A stretch of DNA of 64,000 nt from Gemmatimonas aurantiaca T-27 (lineage in GTDB: Bacteria; Gemmatimonadota; Gemmatimonadetes; Gemmatimonadales; Gemmatimonadaceae), in the NCBI RefSeq assembly GCF_000010305.1, contig NC_012489.1, forward strand, positions 4,409,646-4,473,645, read 5' to 3'. A program made the position numbers and the translations under genes. Under the pieces are notes generated by a model. That model was not told where the DNA came from. It searched no databases and saw nothing but the letters and a program-made list of their open reading frames with translations. The stretch's first letter is position 1. The number at the start of each line of letters is the position of its first letter. Below are positions 16,714-25,457 of the stretch, in pieces.

Positions 16714-17883
16714 TCAGCCGTTCTTGGCGCGCCACGCCGCCAACACCGTCTTTTCTTTGTCCGGCGCAAGGCCAGCGCGGAGCTTCTCCTGCTCGGCCGC
16801 AGGACGGGTCTTGTACCAGTCGAGCGTGCTCTTGGCCGTGTCGGCCAACGGACGGCAGGTCAGACCCGCCGCATAGGCCTTCTGGCAATTCACCGCCATG
16901 AAACCCGCCGTGCGTCCCTGACCTGGCTGCCACACGGGCATATCAGACCACGCACGTACCGTATGCTGCGCGAGGAAATCGGCCGGCACCCACGTGAACT
17001 TGGCATCGCTCGAGGTCACCGCTTTGATGCCATACAGCATCTCGGCCATGTTGGTGGGCGACTTGGGGCCGGTGGCATTGAAAGTGCCGATGGTGTGGTT
17101 CTCACCCAGACGCACGATGAACTCGCTGAGATCGTGCACATCGATGTACTGCACGGGGTCACTCGGAAGACCCGGCGCCATGATGTCGCCACCCTTGTCG
17201 ATGCGCACGGGCCAGTAGGAGAAACGATCGCTCAGGTCACCGGGGCCAACGATGAGCCCCGGACGCACGATGGTCACCTTGTCGGCACCGAACTGCGCCT
17301 TCGCATCGATTTCGCACTGCACCTTGTTGGGACCGTAATAGTTGCCGTCGTTGCTGGCCCAGTTCTCCGGTGCGGCCGGCGCGTGCATAGGACCATTTTC
17401 GTCCATGCCAGGCTTGGAGTAGTCGCTGAACACCGAGATCGTGGACACCAGGATGTACTGACCCACGCGTCCTTTCAGTGCTTCACCGGCACCACGCACC
17501 CACTGCGGATTGCGCGTCGGATTGTCGATGACGACATCCCATGTGCCCTTCTTGAGTCCATCGTGCCCATTGGCGGCGTTGCGATCGCCCACGATGCGCG
17601 GCACCTGCGGGAACAGTCCCTTGCCACTCTGTCCACGATTGAACAGGGTGATCTGATGTTTACGGGCCAGTGCGTAGTCGACCTGCTGCGGCCCGATGAA
17701 ACCCGTGCCGCCGAGGATGAGAATGCGCATCGGCTTGGGCTGCGCGTCACCCGTTTCCGGGCGATAGGCTTGCGGACGCACACCATCGGCGTTGAACGCC
17801 TGGGCAGCGGCGGGAATGCCCAGCCCGAGTGCGCCACCCACGAGGGCGGTCGACTTGAGGAACGTGCGGCGATCGAGAGTCAT
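16714..17883 (-). CDS. Tat-exported SDR / epimerase-like protein
   Basis: 389 residues. The N-terminus has a twin-arginine signal (DRRTFLKSTALVGG, cleavage near AAAQA at about residue 29), followed by the nucleotide-binding motif GGTGFIGPQQ near residue 58. Where the classical YxxxK is expected the sequence reads YYGPNKVQCE, which keeps a tyrosine five residues before the lysine rather than four. A Tat signal suggests the protein folds with bound NAD(P) before export, as known for glucose-fructose oxidoreductase. Paralogue of the next gene (4 bp gap), and downstream of an M19 dipeptidase. Substrate unknown. Confidence 0.85.
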   Translation of the reverse strand: MTLDRRTFLKSTALVGGALGLGIPAAAQAFNADGVRPQAYRPETGDAQPKPMRILILGGTGFIGPQQVDYALARKHQITLFNRGQSGKGLFPQVPRIVGDRNAANGHDGLKKGTWDVVIDNPTRNPQWVRGAGEALKGRVGQYILVSTISVFSDYSKPGMDENGPMHAPAAPENWASNDGNYYGPNKVQCEIDAKAQFGADKVTIVRPGLIVGPGDLSDRFSYWPVRIDKGGDIMAPGLPSDPVQYIDVHDLSEFIVRLGENHTIGTFNATGPKSPTNMAEMLYGIKAVTSSDAKFTWVPADFLAQHTVRAWSDMPVWQPGQGRTAGFMAVNCQKAYAAGLTCRPLADTAKSTLDWYKTRPAAEQEKLRAGLAPDKEKTVLAAWRAKNG

Positions 17884-17915
17884 TGGGCGGGAATGAAGGG
17901 GGAAATGCGGAAGAG

Positions 17916-19259
17916 TCAGGGAACGATCTTGCGATCGAGCTGCTGGATGGTCTTGGTGCTGGCGGGACGTTCCTTGCGCAGACGCGCAGAGACCGTTTCT
18001 GCACGCGAGAGCACCCGCATCACGTTTTCACCGGCCAGTGCACGCAGTTCGGCGTCGGTCCAGCCGCGCTTCACGAGTTCCGCCAACAGGTCGGGATACT
18101 TTGAGACATCCTCGAGTCCCTGCACGGTTTCCGTGATGCCGTCGAAATCGCCGCCGATGCCCACATGCGCGGAACCCGCCACCTTCTTGATGTGATCGAG
18201 ATGATCGGCCACATCACCAATGACGGCTGCCGGTACGGGGTTGGTTTGCCGCCACGCGGCGAAGGCTTTGAACTGCGCGTCGGTGTCACCGGGATACTGC
18301 TTGATGATGGAATCCCTTTGCATACCCCAGTCGACGATGCGCTGTGACACGAACCCCGGCACGAACGTCACCATCACCACGCCGCCATTTTTCGGCATGC
18401 GTGCGAGAATGGAATCCGGCACGTTTCGCGGCACATTGGTGAGTGCACGGGCATTCGAATGCGAGAAGATGACCGGTGCTTCACTCACATCGAGCGCGTC
18501 GCTCATGGTGCCGGGTGAGACATGCGACAGGTCGACGAGCATGCCGAGGCGATTCATCTCGCGCACGACTTCCTTGCCAAACTCGGTGAGACCTCCATGC
18601 ACCGGCTTGTCAGCAGCAGCGTCGGCCCAATCCAGGGTGACGTTGTGCGTGAGCGTCATGTAGCGCGCGCCGAGCGTGTAGTACGACCGGAGCGCACCGA
18701 GGGAGTTCTCAATAGCATGGCCTCCCTCCATGCCCAACAGGGAGCCGATCTTGCCCTGTGTGTACGCCTTTCGTACATCTGCCGCCGTGTAGGCGGGCGA
18801 GAGCACGTCGGGATACCGCTCGATCACGCGGCGCGCGATATCGAGCTGCTCGAGCTGCACGCGGGCATAACCGGAGTCGCGGATCTCGCCGGGGATGTAC
18901 ACCGACCAGAACTGTCCGCCCACCATGCCTTTGCGCAGACGGGCAATGTCCGTCATGCCACGCGTCTGACGCAGGTTGTAGTCGACGACATCGAGCGGCT
19001 TCTGCTTGTCCTCGCGCATCGCCCACGGCAGATCGTTGTGACCGTCGATCAGCGGTGAGGAGCGCAGCAGACGGCGTACATGGGCCAGGCGCTGTTCGAG
19101 CGACGCATTGCGCAGCGGCTGTCCCGTGGGTGTGGGAGCCACGGCGATGCCGGCACGCGCGGTCTGTGCTGCGAGCGGTGCGGTGGCAGACATCGCCGTG
19201 AATGCCGCGGTCACCGCAGCCGTGCACCAGGCCAGTGATGCGCCGCGTCGCCGGGACAT
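17916..19259 (-). CDS. Secreted M19 membrane dipeptidase
   Basis: 447 residues from the ATG at 19259 (1-base overlap with the hydrolase stop). A basic N-terminus MSRRR and a hydrophobic segment end in PLAAQ, indicating export. Zinc-binding signatures of renal-dipeptidase-type enzymes are visible: DGHNDLPW (His/Asp), the bridging glutamate in MEGGHAIE, and histidines in SHSNARAL. Members hydrolyse dipeptides, including some with D-residues, in the periplasm. Its place in an operon with an esterase-like hydrolase and two SDRs does not reveal a pathway. Confidence 0.92.
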   Translation of the reverse strand: MSRRRGASLAWCTAAVTAAFTAMSATAPLAAQTARAGIAVAPTPTGQPLRNASLEQRLAHVRRLLRSSPLIDGHNDLPWAMREDKQKPLDVVDYNLRQTRGMTDIARLRKGMVGGQFWSVYIPGEIRDSGYARVQLEQLDIARRVIERYPDVLSPAYTAADVRKAYTQGKIGSLLGMEGGHAIENSLGALRSYYTLGARYMTLTHNVTLDWADAAADKPVHGGLTEFGKEVVREMNRLGMLVDLSHVSPGTMSDALDVSEAPVIFSHSNARALTNVPRNVPDSILARMPKNGGVVMVTFVPGFVSQRIVDWGMQRDSIIKQYPGDTDAQFKAFAAWRQTNPVPAAVIGDVADHLDHIKKVAGSAHVGIGGDFDGITETVQGLEDVSKYPDLLAELVKRGWTDAELRALAGENVMRVLSRAETVSARLRKERPASTKTIQQLDRKIVP

Positions 19260-20023
19260 CAGCATCCGATACGCTCCAGATAGTACGGCAACATCTTGCG
19301 CCACCACGGCCAGTCGTGATTCACGTCGTGCCCCCACAATTCGTAGAGGTGGCCAATGCCCTTTCGGTCGAGCAGATCATGGAAGTCGCGCGTCATGTCG
19401 GGACGCTCGTACGCGCCCTGTCCGCTGGTGAGCACGATACGCGAGTGATTCCGCAGTTGATCGAGCGGCCATCCCTCGGTATTCCTCACGTACCACATCG
19501 GATTGTTGAAGTAGCAGTTGTCATCCGAGTACCCCATGAAGTAGCTCGGCGACAAATCGTAGAAACCACTCATGCCGATGACGCCACCGAACAGATCGGG
19601 GCGGCGGAAGAACGAATTGGCCGCATGGAAGCAGCCGAAGCTCGCGCCGGTGGTGATGGCACGCGCACCGCCATCACCGACCACGTGTCGGATGAAGGGC
19701 ACGACTTCGTCTTCGACGTAGCGGGAATAGAGTGCTTGCCGACGTGCGCACTCCGGCACCGAAATACCACGTTCCATCCACGCGAGACGATTGATGGAAT
19801 CGATGGAGAAGACGCGAATGCGTCCCTGTTGCAGTAACGGCTCGATGGCTTTGATGAGCCAGAACCGTTCGTTCTCGAGGAAGTCGGCCGCAGCCGTGGG
19901 AAAGAGCAAGACCGGCTGACCGCGCCAGCCGTAGCTCACGATGGGCATCTCAAGACCGAGCGCGGGGCTGCGCCAACGGTCGATGCGCTTGGGCAGCGCC
20001 GGATCAACAAACTGTGGGGCCAT
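19259..20023 (-). CDS. Esterase-like alpha/beta hydrolase
   Basis: 254 residues, putative-esterase family (esterase D/PF00756-like). The nucleophile elbow reads TTGASFGCF, the acid is likely in the SGQGAYERPD region, and the histidine in GHDVNHDW. The open frame extends far upstream to 21121, but that part is antisense to olsB and has no family features, so the start is taken at 20023. First gene of the five-gene minus-strand operon; divergent from olsB with about 147 bp between starts. Confidence 0.82.
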   Translation of the reverse strand: MAPQFVDPALPKRIDRWRSPALGLEMPIVSYGWRGQPVLLFPTAAADFLENERFWLIKAIEPLLQQGRIRVFSIDSINRLAWMERGISVPECARRQALYSRYVEDEVVPFIRHVVGDGGARAITTGASFGCFHAANSFFRRPDLFGGVIGMSGFYDLSPSYFMGYSDDNCYFNNPMWYVRNTEGWPLDQLRNHSRIVLTSGQGAYERPDMTRDFHDLLDRKGIGHLYELWGHDVNHDWPWWRKMLPYYLERIGC

Positions 20024-20170
20024 CGGGGGAAACTCGCTGTGGGAATTGCCGGTGGCCAGTCTGCGGACGCCGCTGGGGCGGATCGTACGAGCCGGACCGT
20101 TGCGGTGCGGTGACGTGACCGTGGTCGCGCCGACACGTTGCCGTTGCGTGGCGGGCCCACTGTCCTTGGC

Positions 20171-21052
20171 ATGGAGACTCCACCGCTCGTGGGAGCTGCG
20201 ACCGTGGGCATGCCGCTCGCGGCTCCGACCGACCTCGATGTCTTCCCGCACCACAGCGACGCGATCCCACCTGGGGTGGTCGCCGCCGGTGCCTACGATC
20301 TGCGCTTTGCCTGGACCCGCGCCGATCTTCACGCCGTGCAGACGCTGCGCTACCGCGTCTTCAATGAAGAGTTGCAGGAGGGGCTTTCCGCCGCCGCAGC
20401 CGAGGGACGAGACGCGGATGAGCGGGACCCGTGGTTCCATCACTTGATGATCGTGCATCGGCCCAGTGGCGACGTGGTGGGCACCTACCGCCTGCAGACG
20501 GCCGTCATGGCCGCCACCCGGCATGGCTTCTACAGCGCCACCCTGTTCGAACTCGGTGCCATACCGGGGTCCATCCTTGGTGAAGCCGTGGAGATCGGCC
20601 GAGCCTGTGTGGCGCCGGCCCATCGTTCCGGTCGTGTCCTGCGCCTGCTCTGGAAAGGGCTCGCCCGCTACCTGCAGTGGAATGACAAGCGTTTCCTGTT
20701 CGGCTGCTGCTCCATTGCCGGGCTCGACGAGACCCACGCGGTGAACACCTGGCGAGCTCTGCATGCCCGTTCGGCACTGCACGACCAGGTGCTGGTGCGG
20801 CCGCGGCCCGCGGTGCGGGCCCTCGCCGACGATGGACGCCAGCGCCCGTCGGGAGACGCCGAATCGGTGGCGGAAGCCCTCAAGACCGCCCTGCCGCCCT
20901 TGTTCGACGGGTATCTCGCGCTCGGCGCGCGCATCTGCGGTGCACCGGCCTTCGATCGCGAGTTCGGCACCACCGACTATCTCGTGCTGCTCGACCGGCA
21001 AGCGATGGATCCGCGCACCTATCAATCGTTTTTCGGAGGAGCCGAGCGATGA
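20171..21052 (+). CDS. olsB: Ornithine lipid synthase OlsB-like N-acyltransferase
   Basis: 293 residues from the ATG at 20171. GNAT-type acyltransferase of the OlsB/haemolysin-acyltransferase group, which transfers a 3-hydroxyacyl chain from ACP to ornithine (or a related amino acid) to give the lyso-lipid. Features: RYRVFNEEL, VVGTYRLQT, EIGRACVAPAHR and the Gly/Cys stretch LFGCCSIAG. Its stop overlaps the start of a PlsC-type acyltransferase as ATGA, the usual olsB-olsA pair for phosphorus-free membrane lipids. An upstream in-frame ATG at 20138 is less likely. Confidence 0.85.
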   Translation: METPPLVGAATVGMPLAAPTDLDVFPHHSDAIPPGVVAAGAYDLRFAWTRADLHAVQTLRYRVFNEELQEGLSAAAAEGRDADERDPWFHHLMIVHRPSGDVVGTYRLQTAVMAATRHGFYSATLFELGAIPGSILGEAVEIGRACVAPAHRSGRVLRLLWKGLARYLQWNDKRFLFGCCSIAGLDETHAVNTWRALHARSALHDQVLVRPRPAVRALADDGRQRPSGDAESVAEALKTALPPLFDGYLALGARICGAPAFDREFGTTDYLVLLDRQAMDPRTYQSFFGGAER

Positions 21053-21846
21053 GCACCTCGAAGCCGCTACAGTCGCTGCTACAGTCGCCTCTGCAGCCGC
21101 CCCTGCCCACCGTGCGCCCATCGTCGCGCCTGGTCGCCGGCCTCGTGCGGGGGCTGTGTCGCAGCGTGCTCACCGTCATGGGTGTGCGAGTGTCGGTGCG
21201 TGGCGCCTGGCCACGTGAGGCCACTCTGGTGATTGCAAATCATCTGTCCTGGCTCGACATCGTGGCCGTGCTCGCCCGCAAACGGTGCACCTTCGTGGCC
21301 AAGAGCGATGTGCGGCGCTGGCCACTCGTCGGCTGGCTTGGCGACGCCATGGGCGTGATCTGGGTGGACCGTCACCACAAGCGTGATCTGCTGCGAGCCA
21401 TTCCGGTGCTGCAGGCCACGCTGACCGCGGGCACATCGGTGCTGCTGTTCGCGGAGGGCACGACGACCAACGGGCAGACGTTGCTGCCGTTCAAGTCGGG
21501 GCTGGTGGAGGGCGCGGTACGGGCCGGTGTGCCGGTGGTGCCCATTGCAGTGACGGCGTCGGCCAGCGCCGGTGACCTGGATGCGCTGTGCTGGATTGGC
21601 GACGAAACACTGGTGGCCAACATTCCGCGGGTCTTTGCCCTACGCGACGCGCGCCTGACGCTGCATGCGGCGCCGGCCATTGAACCGCTGCGGGGTGTGC
21701 GGGCTGCCCGCAAACTCGCCACCGCGGCGGCCCGCACGGCCATTGTCGCACGGACGGCAGGCGGTGCCATCACCACGGCTCCCGCCACTCAGATCCCGGT
21801 CGTTCGCCCCCGAACCGGGACGCCGCGCCTTACAACGGCTTCCTGA
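21049..21846 (+). CDS. olsA: Lyso-lipid acyltransferase, PlsC/OlsA-like
   Basis: 265 residues. The acyltransferase motif HX4D is H65-D70 in ANHLSWLD, and motif III is FAEGTTTNGQ near residue 130. A single N-terminal hydrophobic segment would place it at the cytoplasmic membrane. Coupled by ATGA to olsB, so it probably adds the second acyl chain of ornithine lipid rather than making phosphatidic acid; this functional choice is by context. The last 17 bases overlap the 3' end of the convergent GNAT gene. The N-terminal 20 residues contain a short Leu-Gln-Ser repeat. Confidence 0.85.
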   Translation: MSTSKPLQSLLQSPLQPPLPTVRPSSRLVAGLVRGLCRSVLTVMGVRVSVRGAWPREATLVIANHLSWLDIVAVLARKRCTFVAKSDVRRWPLVGWLGDAMGVIWVDRHHKRDLLRAIPVLQATLTAGTSVLLFAEGTTTNGQTLLPFKSGLVEGAVRAGVPVVPIAVTASASAGDLDALCWIGDETLVANIPRVFALRDARLTLHAAPAIEPLRGVRAARKLATAAARTAIVARTAGGAITTAPATQIPVVRPRTGTPRLTTAS

Positions 21847-22312
21847 AGCAGAACTTCCGGCCGATCGACAACTCGGAGCGCGAGATCGAGCGGTATCGCG
21901 CGATCTTCTCGGGATACTTCAGGATCGTCGATTCGGCGTAGCCCATGCGCAGGAACAGTGGCTCGGCCAGCGAGATGGCAAAGATCTCGGGGAAATTCCG
22001 CTCGCGGGCGAGATGTTCGGCTGCGCTGATGAGCACCTGTCCGAGTCCACGGCCCTGCGTGTCCGGCGCCACGGCGAGCGACACCAGCTCCACCAGCGAC
22101 GGCGAATACTCGTCGAGCGCTACCTGGCCGATCACCTGGCCATCGTCCGATCGCACCACCTGATAGTCCTGCAGGTGGCTGGTCACGAACGCCTCACTGC
22201 GCATCAACGTCAGACCGTCGGGCGCATAGAGATTGTTGAGGGCCACAATGGCCGGGATGTCGGCCTCCTCGGCGTGATGCACGAGGACGCCCGACGATTG
22301 ATCGGAGATCAC
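21830..22312 (-). CDS. GNAT acetyltransferase, ArgA-like short form
   Basis: 160 residues, single GNAT domain with the acetyl-CoA loop LAVAPDTQGRGLGQVLI and the ISLAEPLFLRMGY segment typical of the stand-alone N-acetylglutamate synthase-like group. It could make N-acetylglutamate for arginine synthesis, but related GNATs have other substrates. It lies 8 bp after the DUF411 gene on the same strand, and its 3' end overlaps olsA by 17 bp. Confidence 0.8.
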   Translation of the reverse strand: MISDQSSGVLVHHAEEADIPAIVALNNLYAPDGLTLMRSEAFVTSHLQDYQVVRSDDGQVIGQVALDEYSPSLVELVSLAVAPDTQGRGLGQVLISAAEHLARERNFPEIFAISLAEPLFLRMGYAESTILKYPEKIARYRSISRSELSIGRKFCFRKPL

Positions 22313-22320
22313 GGCAGGGG

Positions 22321-22848
22321 CTATCGCGAAGCGTAGACGCGGGTCTTACCGGCCTTGTCGAACAGCAGCACGTCGTAGGCGTCCTTGCGGGAGCCCATTT
22401 CCATGCCCGGCGATCCCACTGGCATGCCGGGAACGGCGAGTCCACGACCGGCCGGCTGCTCCTTGAGCAACTTCACGATCAGGTCGGCCGGCACATGGCC
22501 TTCGATGGCGTAGTTGCCCACGCGCGCGGTGTGGCAGGAGGCCAGCGCGTTTGGCACGCCAAACGACGCCTTCACGCTGTCCATGTCGGCGGTGTCGCGC
22601 ACGGTGACGGTGAAGCCGGCCTTTTTCACGTGGTCCACCCACTGCGAGCAGCAGCCGCAGTTGGGGTCCTTGTAGACCGTCATGTCCTTGATGGCAGGCT
22701 GAGCCGTGGACTGAGCCCAGGCGGTGCGGCCAATGGCGGCCAGGCCGACCATGGTGGCAGCACGCTGCAGGAACGCACGACGACCCTGCGCCCGGTCAGC
22801 GCTGGCGTCGGCGTTCGCCGGATCGCTTTTGGGAAGATATGCAGACAT
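22321..22848 (-). CDS. Exported DUF411 metal-binding protein
   Basis: 175 residues from the ATG at 22848. An RR-containing signal (GRRAFLQRAATMVGLAAIG, cleavage near AWAQ) exports it, possibly by Tat. The mature domain matches DUF411 proteins, which are often tied to copper or other metal resistance: VYKDPNCGCCSQW holds C64, C66 and C67, and ASCHTARVGNYAIEGHVPA is the second conserved block. It is divergent from the cbb3 oxidase operon, so a role in periplasmic copper handling for that oxidase is plausible but unproven. Confidence 0.88.
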   Translation of the reverse strand: MSAYLPKSDPANADASADRAQGRRAFLQRAATMVGLAAIGRTAWAQSTAQPAIKDMTVYKDPNCGCCSQWVDHVKKAGFTVTVRDTADMDSVKASFGVPNALASCHTARVGNYAIEGHVPADLIVKLLKEQPAGRGLAVPGMPVGSPGMEMGSRKDAYDVLLFDKAGKTRVYASR

Positions 22849-22999
22849 GGTGGAAGTATAGCGATTTACGGAATGGATGGTTCCCGGGCATCGGGTTTTC
22901 CCCGACGGAAGTCCATCTCGCCCCTGACGGGAAGAAATGAGACAGCGGCCTACACTCAGGTCACTGTCCCAACTCCTTTGCACCCCCTGAGGGCTATCG

Positions 23000-25258
23000 A
23001 TGACCTCCGCACCAAGCGCGGTTGCTCCATCAGCCGCGACCCTGGACCGCTTCTCGTACGACGATGACATCGTCCGGAAATTCCTGTTTGCCACGCTGAT
23101 CTGGGGCGTGGTGGGCATGGTGGTCGGACTGCTCATCGCGCTGCAGCTCGCGAGTCCCGTCTTCAACTTCAACACCTCGTTCCTGTCCTTCGGTCGCCTG
23201 CGGCCGTTGCACACGAATGCGGTGATTTTTGCCTTTGCCGGCAACGCGTTCTTCACCGGCTGTTACTACAGCACCCAGCGCCTGCTCAAGGCGCGCATGT
23301 TTTCCGATGGACTGAGCAAGTTTCACTTCTGGGGATGGCAGGCCATCATCCTGTCCGCCGCCCTCACACTGCCCTTCGGCTACACGCAGGCCAAGGAGTA
23401 CGCGGAGCTCGAGTGGCCCATCGACATCGCCATCGCGGTGGTGTGGGTGGCGTTTGCGGTGAATTTCTTCGGCACGCTGATCCGTCGTCGTGAGCGACAC
23501 ATCTATGTGGCGCTGTGGTTCTACATCGCGTCGATCGTCACCGTCGCCATCCTGCACATCTTCAACAACCTGGCCATGCCGGCCGGCATGTTGAAGAGCT
23601 ACAGCATCTATGCGGGTGTGCAGGACGCCTTCATGCAGTGGTGGTACGGCCACAACGCCGTCGCGTTTTTCCTGACGACGCCGTTCCTGGGTCTCATGTA
23701 CTACTTCATGCCCAAGGCCGCCGAAGGGCCGGTGTTCAGCTACAAGCTGTCCATCCTGCACTTCTGGTCCTTGGTGTTCATGTACATCTGGGCCGGTCCG
23801 CACCACCTGCACTACACCGCGCTGCCCGAGTGGGCGTCCACGGTGGGCATGCTCTTCTCGGTGATGCTGTGGGCCCCGTCCTGGGGCGGCATGATCAACG
23901 GCCTGCTCACGCTGCGCGGCGCGTGGCACAAGGTGGCGCAGGATCCGATCCTCAAGTTCTTCGTCGTTGCCATCACTGCCTACGGCATGGCCACGTTCGA
24001 AGGCCCGATGCTCTCCATCAAGAGCGTCAACGCCCTCTCGCACTACACCGACTGGATCATCGCGCACGTGCACACCGGCGCGCTGGGTTGGAACGGCTTC
24101 ATGACGTTCGGCATGGCGTACTGGCTGCTGCCGCGCCTGTTCCAGACGGAGATCTACAGCAAGCGCGCGATGGAACTGCACTTCTGGATCTCGTCGGTGG
24201 GCATCGTGCTGTACGTGGTCGCGATCTACAGCGCTGGCGTGACACAGGGGTTGATGTGGCGCGCATTCGACGAAACGGGACGCCTGGCGTATCCCGATTT
24301 CGTGGAAACGGTGCTCAAGCTGATGCCCATGTACTGGATGCGCGTGGTGGGCGGCACGTTCTACATCGTCGGCATGTTCATCTTCGGCTGGAACGTGTTC
24401 AAGACGTGGGCGAACCGGCCGGCGCGGTACGATGTGCCGGTGATCGAAGCGGCTCCGCTGGCGCCGCGGTATGTGCCCGACCATCCGGTGATCCCGGCCA
24501 AGGGGCTGTGGGCACGCTTCAATCAGGTGGAGTGGCACCGCTCGTGGGAACGCGCACCGATGCTCTTCACGGCGCTGACCGTGCTGGCCGTGGTGGTGGC
24601 GTCGCTGTTCGAGATCCTGCCCACGTTCCTCATCAAGTCGAACGTGCCCACGATCGCGTCGGTGAAGCCGTACACGCCGCTCGAACTGGCCGGTCGCGAT
24701 ATCTACATCGCCGAAGGCTGCTTCAACTGCCACTCGCAGATGGTGCGTCCGTTCCGCTACGAAACGGAGCGTTTCGGTGAGTACTCGAAGCCGGGTGAGT
24801 CGGTGTACGAACATCCGTTCCTCTGGGGCTCGCGCCGTATCGGTCCCGATCTGGCACGTCAGGGCGGCAAGTATCCGGATCTCTGGCACGTCCGCCACTT
24901 CGAAGACCCGCGGGCGGTCACGGCAAAGTCCATCATGCCGGCGTATGCGCACTTCAGCACCACCACACTCGACTTCAATGCGATCCAGAGTCGTGTCGAT
25001 GCGATGGCGATGGTCGGTGTGCCGTACGGCGATGCGCTGAACCGCGCTCCGGACATGGCGCGTGAACAGGCCAAGCAGATCGCGGCCGCCATCGTCGAAC
25101 AGGGCGGACCAGCGGGTCTCGAGGACAAGCAGATGGTGGCCATCGTGGCCTACATGCAGCGCCTCGGCCGCGACATCAAGGTCACGACCACATCGTCCAA
25201 CACCACGTCGTCCAACGCCCCGTCTTCCGCGGCGTCCGCGCCGGGAGCGCAGCACTGA
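23000..25258 (+). CDS. ccoNO: cbb3 oxidase fused subunits I and II (CcoN-CcoO)
   Basis: 752 residues. The first ~470 are CcoN, the copper-haem b subunit with 12 helices: haem and CuB histidines occur in GHNAVAFF, AGPHHLHYTALPEW and WIIAHVHTGALGW. After a helix near residue 530 comes CcoO, a mono-haem cytochrome c with C574-F-N-C577-H578 and the downstream WGSRRIGPDLARQGG and SIMPAYAHF blocks. A Ser/Thr/Asn-rich tail ends the protein. In most bacteria these are two genes; the fusion forces 1:1 assembly. GAGGG precedes the ATG. The enzyme reduces oxygen at low tension at the end of the respiratory chain. Start of the cco operon; the stop overlaps ccoQ by one base. Confidence 0.95.
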   Translation: MTSAPSAVAPSAATLDRFSYDDDIVRKFLFATLIWGVVGMVVGLLIALQLASPVFNFNTSFLSFGRLRPLHTNAVIFAFAGNAFFTGCYYSTQRLLKARMFSDGLSKFHFWGWQAIILSAALTLPFGYTQAKEYAELEWPIDIAIAVVWVAFAVNFFGTLIRRRERHIYVALWFYIASIVTVAILHIFNNLAMPAGMLKSYSIYAGVQDAFMQWWYGHNAVAFFLTTPFLGLMYYFMPKAAEGPVFSYKLSILHFWSLVFMYIWAGPHHLHYTALPEWASTVGMLFSVMLWAPSWGGMINGLLTLRGAWHKVAQDPILKFFVVAITAYGMATFEGPMLSIKSVNALSHYTDWIIAHVHTGALGWNGFMTFGMAYWLLPRLFQTEIYSKRAMELHFWISSVGIVLYVVAIYSAGVTQGLMWRAFDETGRLAYPDFVETVLKLMPMYWMRVVGGTFYIVGMFIFGWNVFKTWANRPARYDVPVIEAAPLAPRYVPDHPVIPAKGLWARFNQVEWHRSWERAPMLFTALTVLAVVVASLFEILPTFLIKSNVPTIASVKPYTPLELAGRDIYIAEGCFNCHSQMVRPFRYETERFGEYSKPGESVYEHPFLWGSRRIGPDLARQGGKYPDLWHVRHFEDPRAVTAKSIMPAYAHFSTTTLDFNAIQSRVDAMAMVGVPYGDALNRAPDMAREQAKQIAAAIVEQGGPAGLEDKQMVAIVAYMQRLGRDIKVTTTSSNTTSSNAPSSAASAPGAQH

Positions 25259-25455
25259 TGAAACTCTCCGACATCATGTCGCACGCGGGATTGTCGTTCT
25301 ACACGCAGGTCTCGCTGGTGCTCTTCCTGGCGGTGTTCATCGCCGTGGCCATCCGCACCTGGATGCCGTCGCGTCGCGGGGAACTCGACACCGCGTCGCG
25401 CCTGCCGTTCGATGAAGGCACGGTGGTGGCTCACACCAGCCGCCGGGAGCGCTGA
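25258..25455 (+). CDS. ccoQ: CcoQ-like small cbb3 oxidase subunit
   Basis: 65 residues with one membrane helix (residues about 17-33) followed by a basic stretch WMPSRRGE. Position between ccoNO and ccoP, size and topology fit CcoQ, which stabilises the oxidase; sequence similarity in this family is always low. Starts inside the ccoNO stop (TGATG) and ends 2 bp before ccoP. Confidence 0.8.
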   Translation: MKLSDIMSHAGLSFYTQVSLVLFLAVFIAVAIRTWMPSRRGELDTASRLPFDEGTVVAHTSRRER

Positions 25456-25457
25456 CG

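Noticed and set aside
20024-21121. Upstream part of the 620-residue frame before the esterase
   Set aside because: It is antisense to olsB, with no family features; the hydrolase domain begins at 20023.
23030-25255. 741-residue open frame antisense to ccoNO
   Set aside because: High GC keeps the antisense frame open; its translation is Arg/His/Glu-rich without domains, while the plus strand encodes an unmistakable oxidase.
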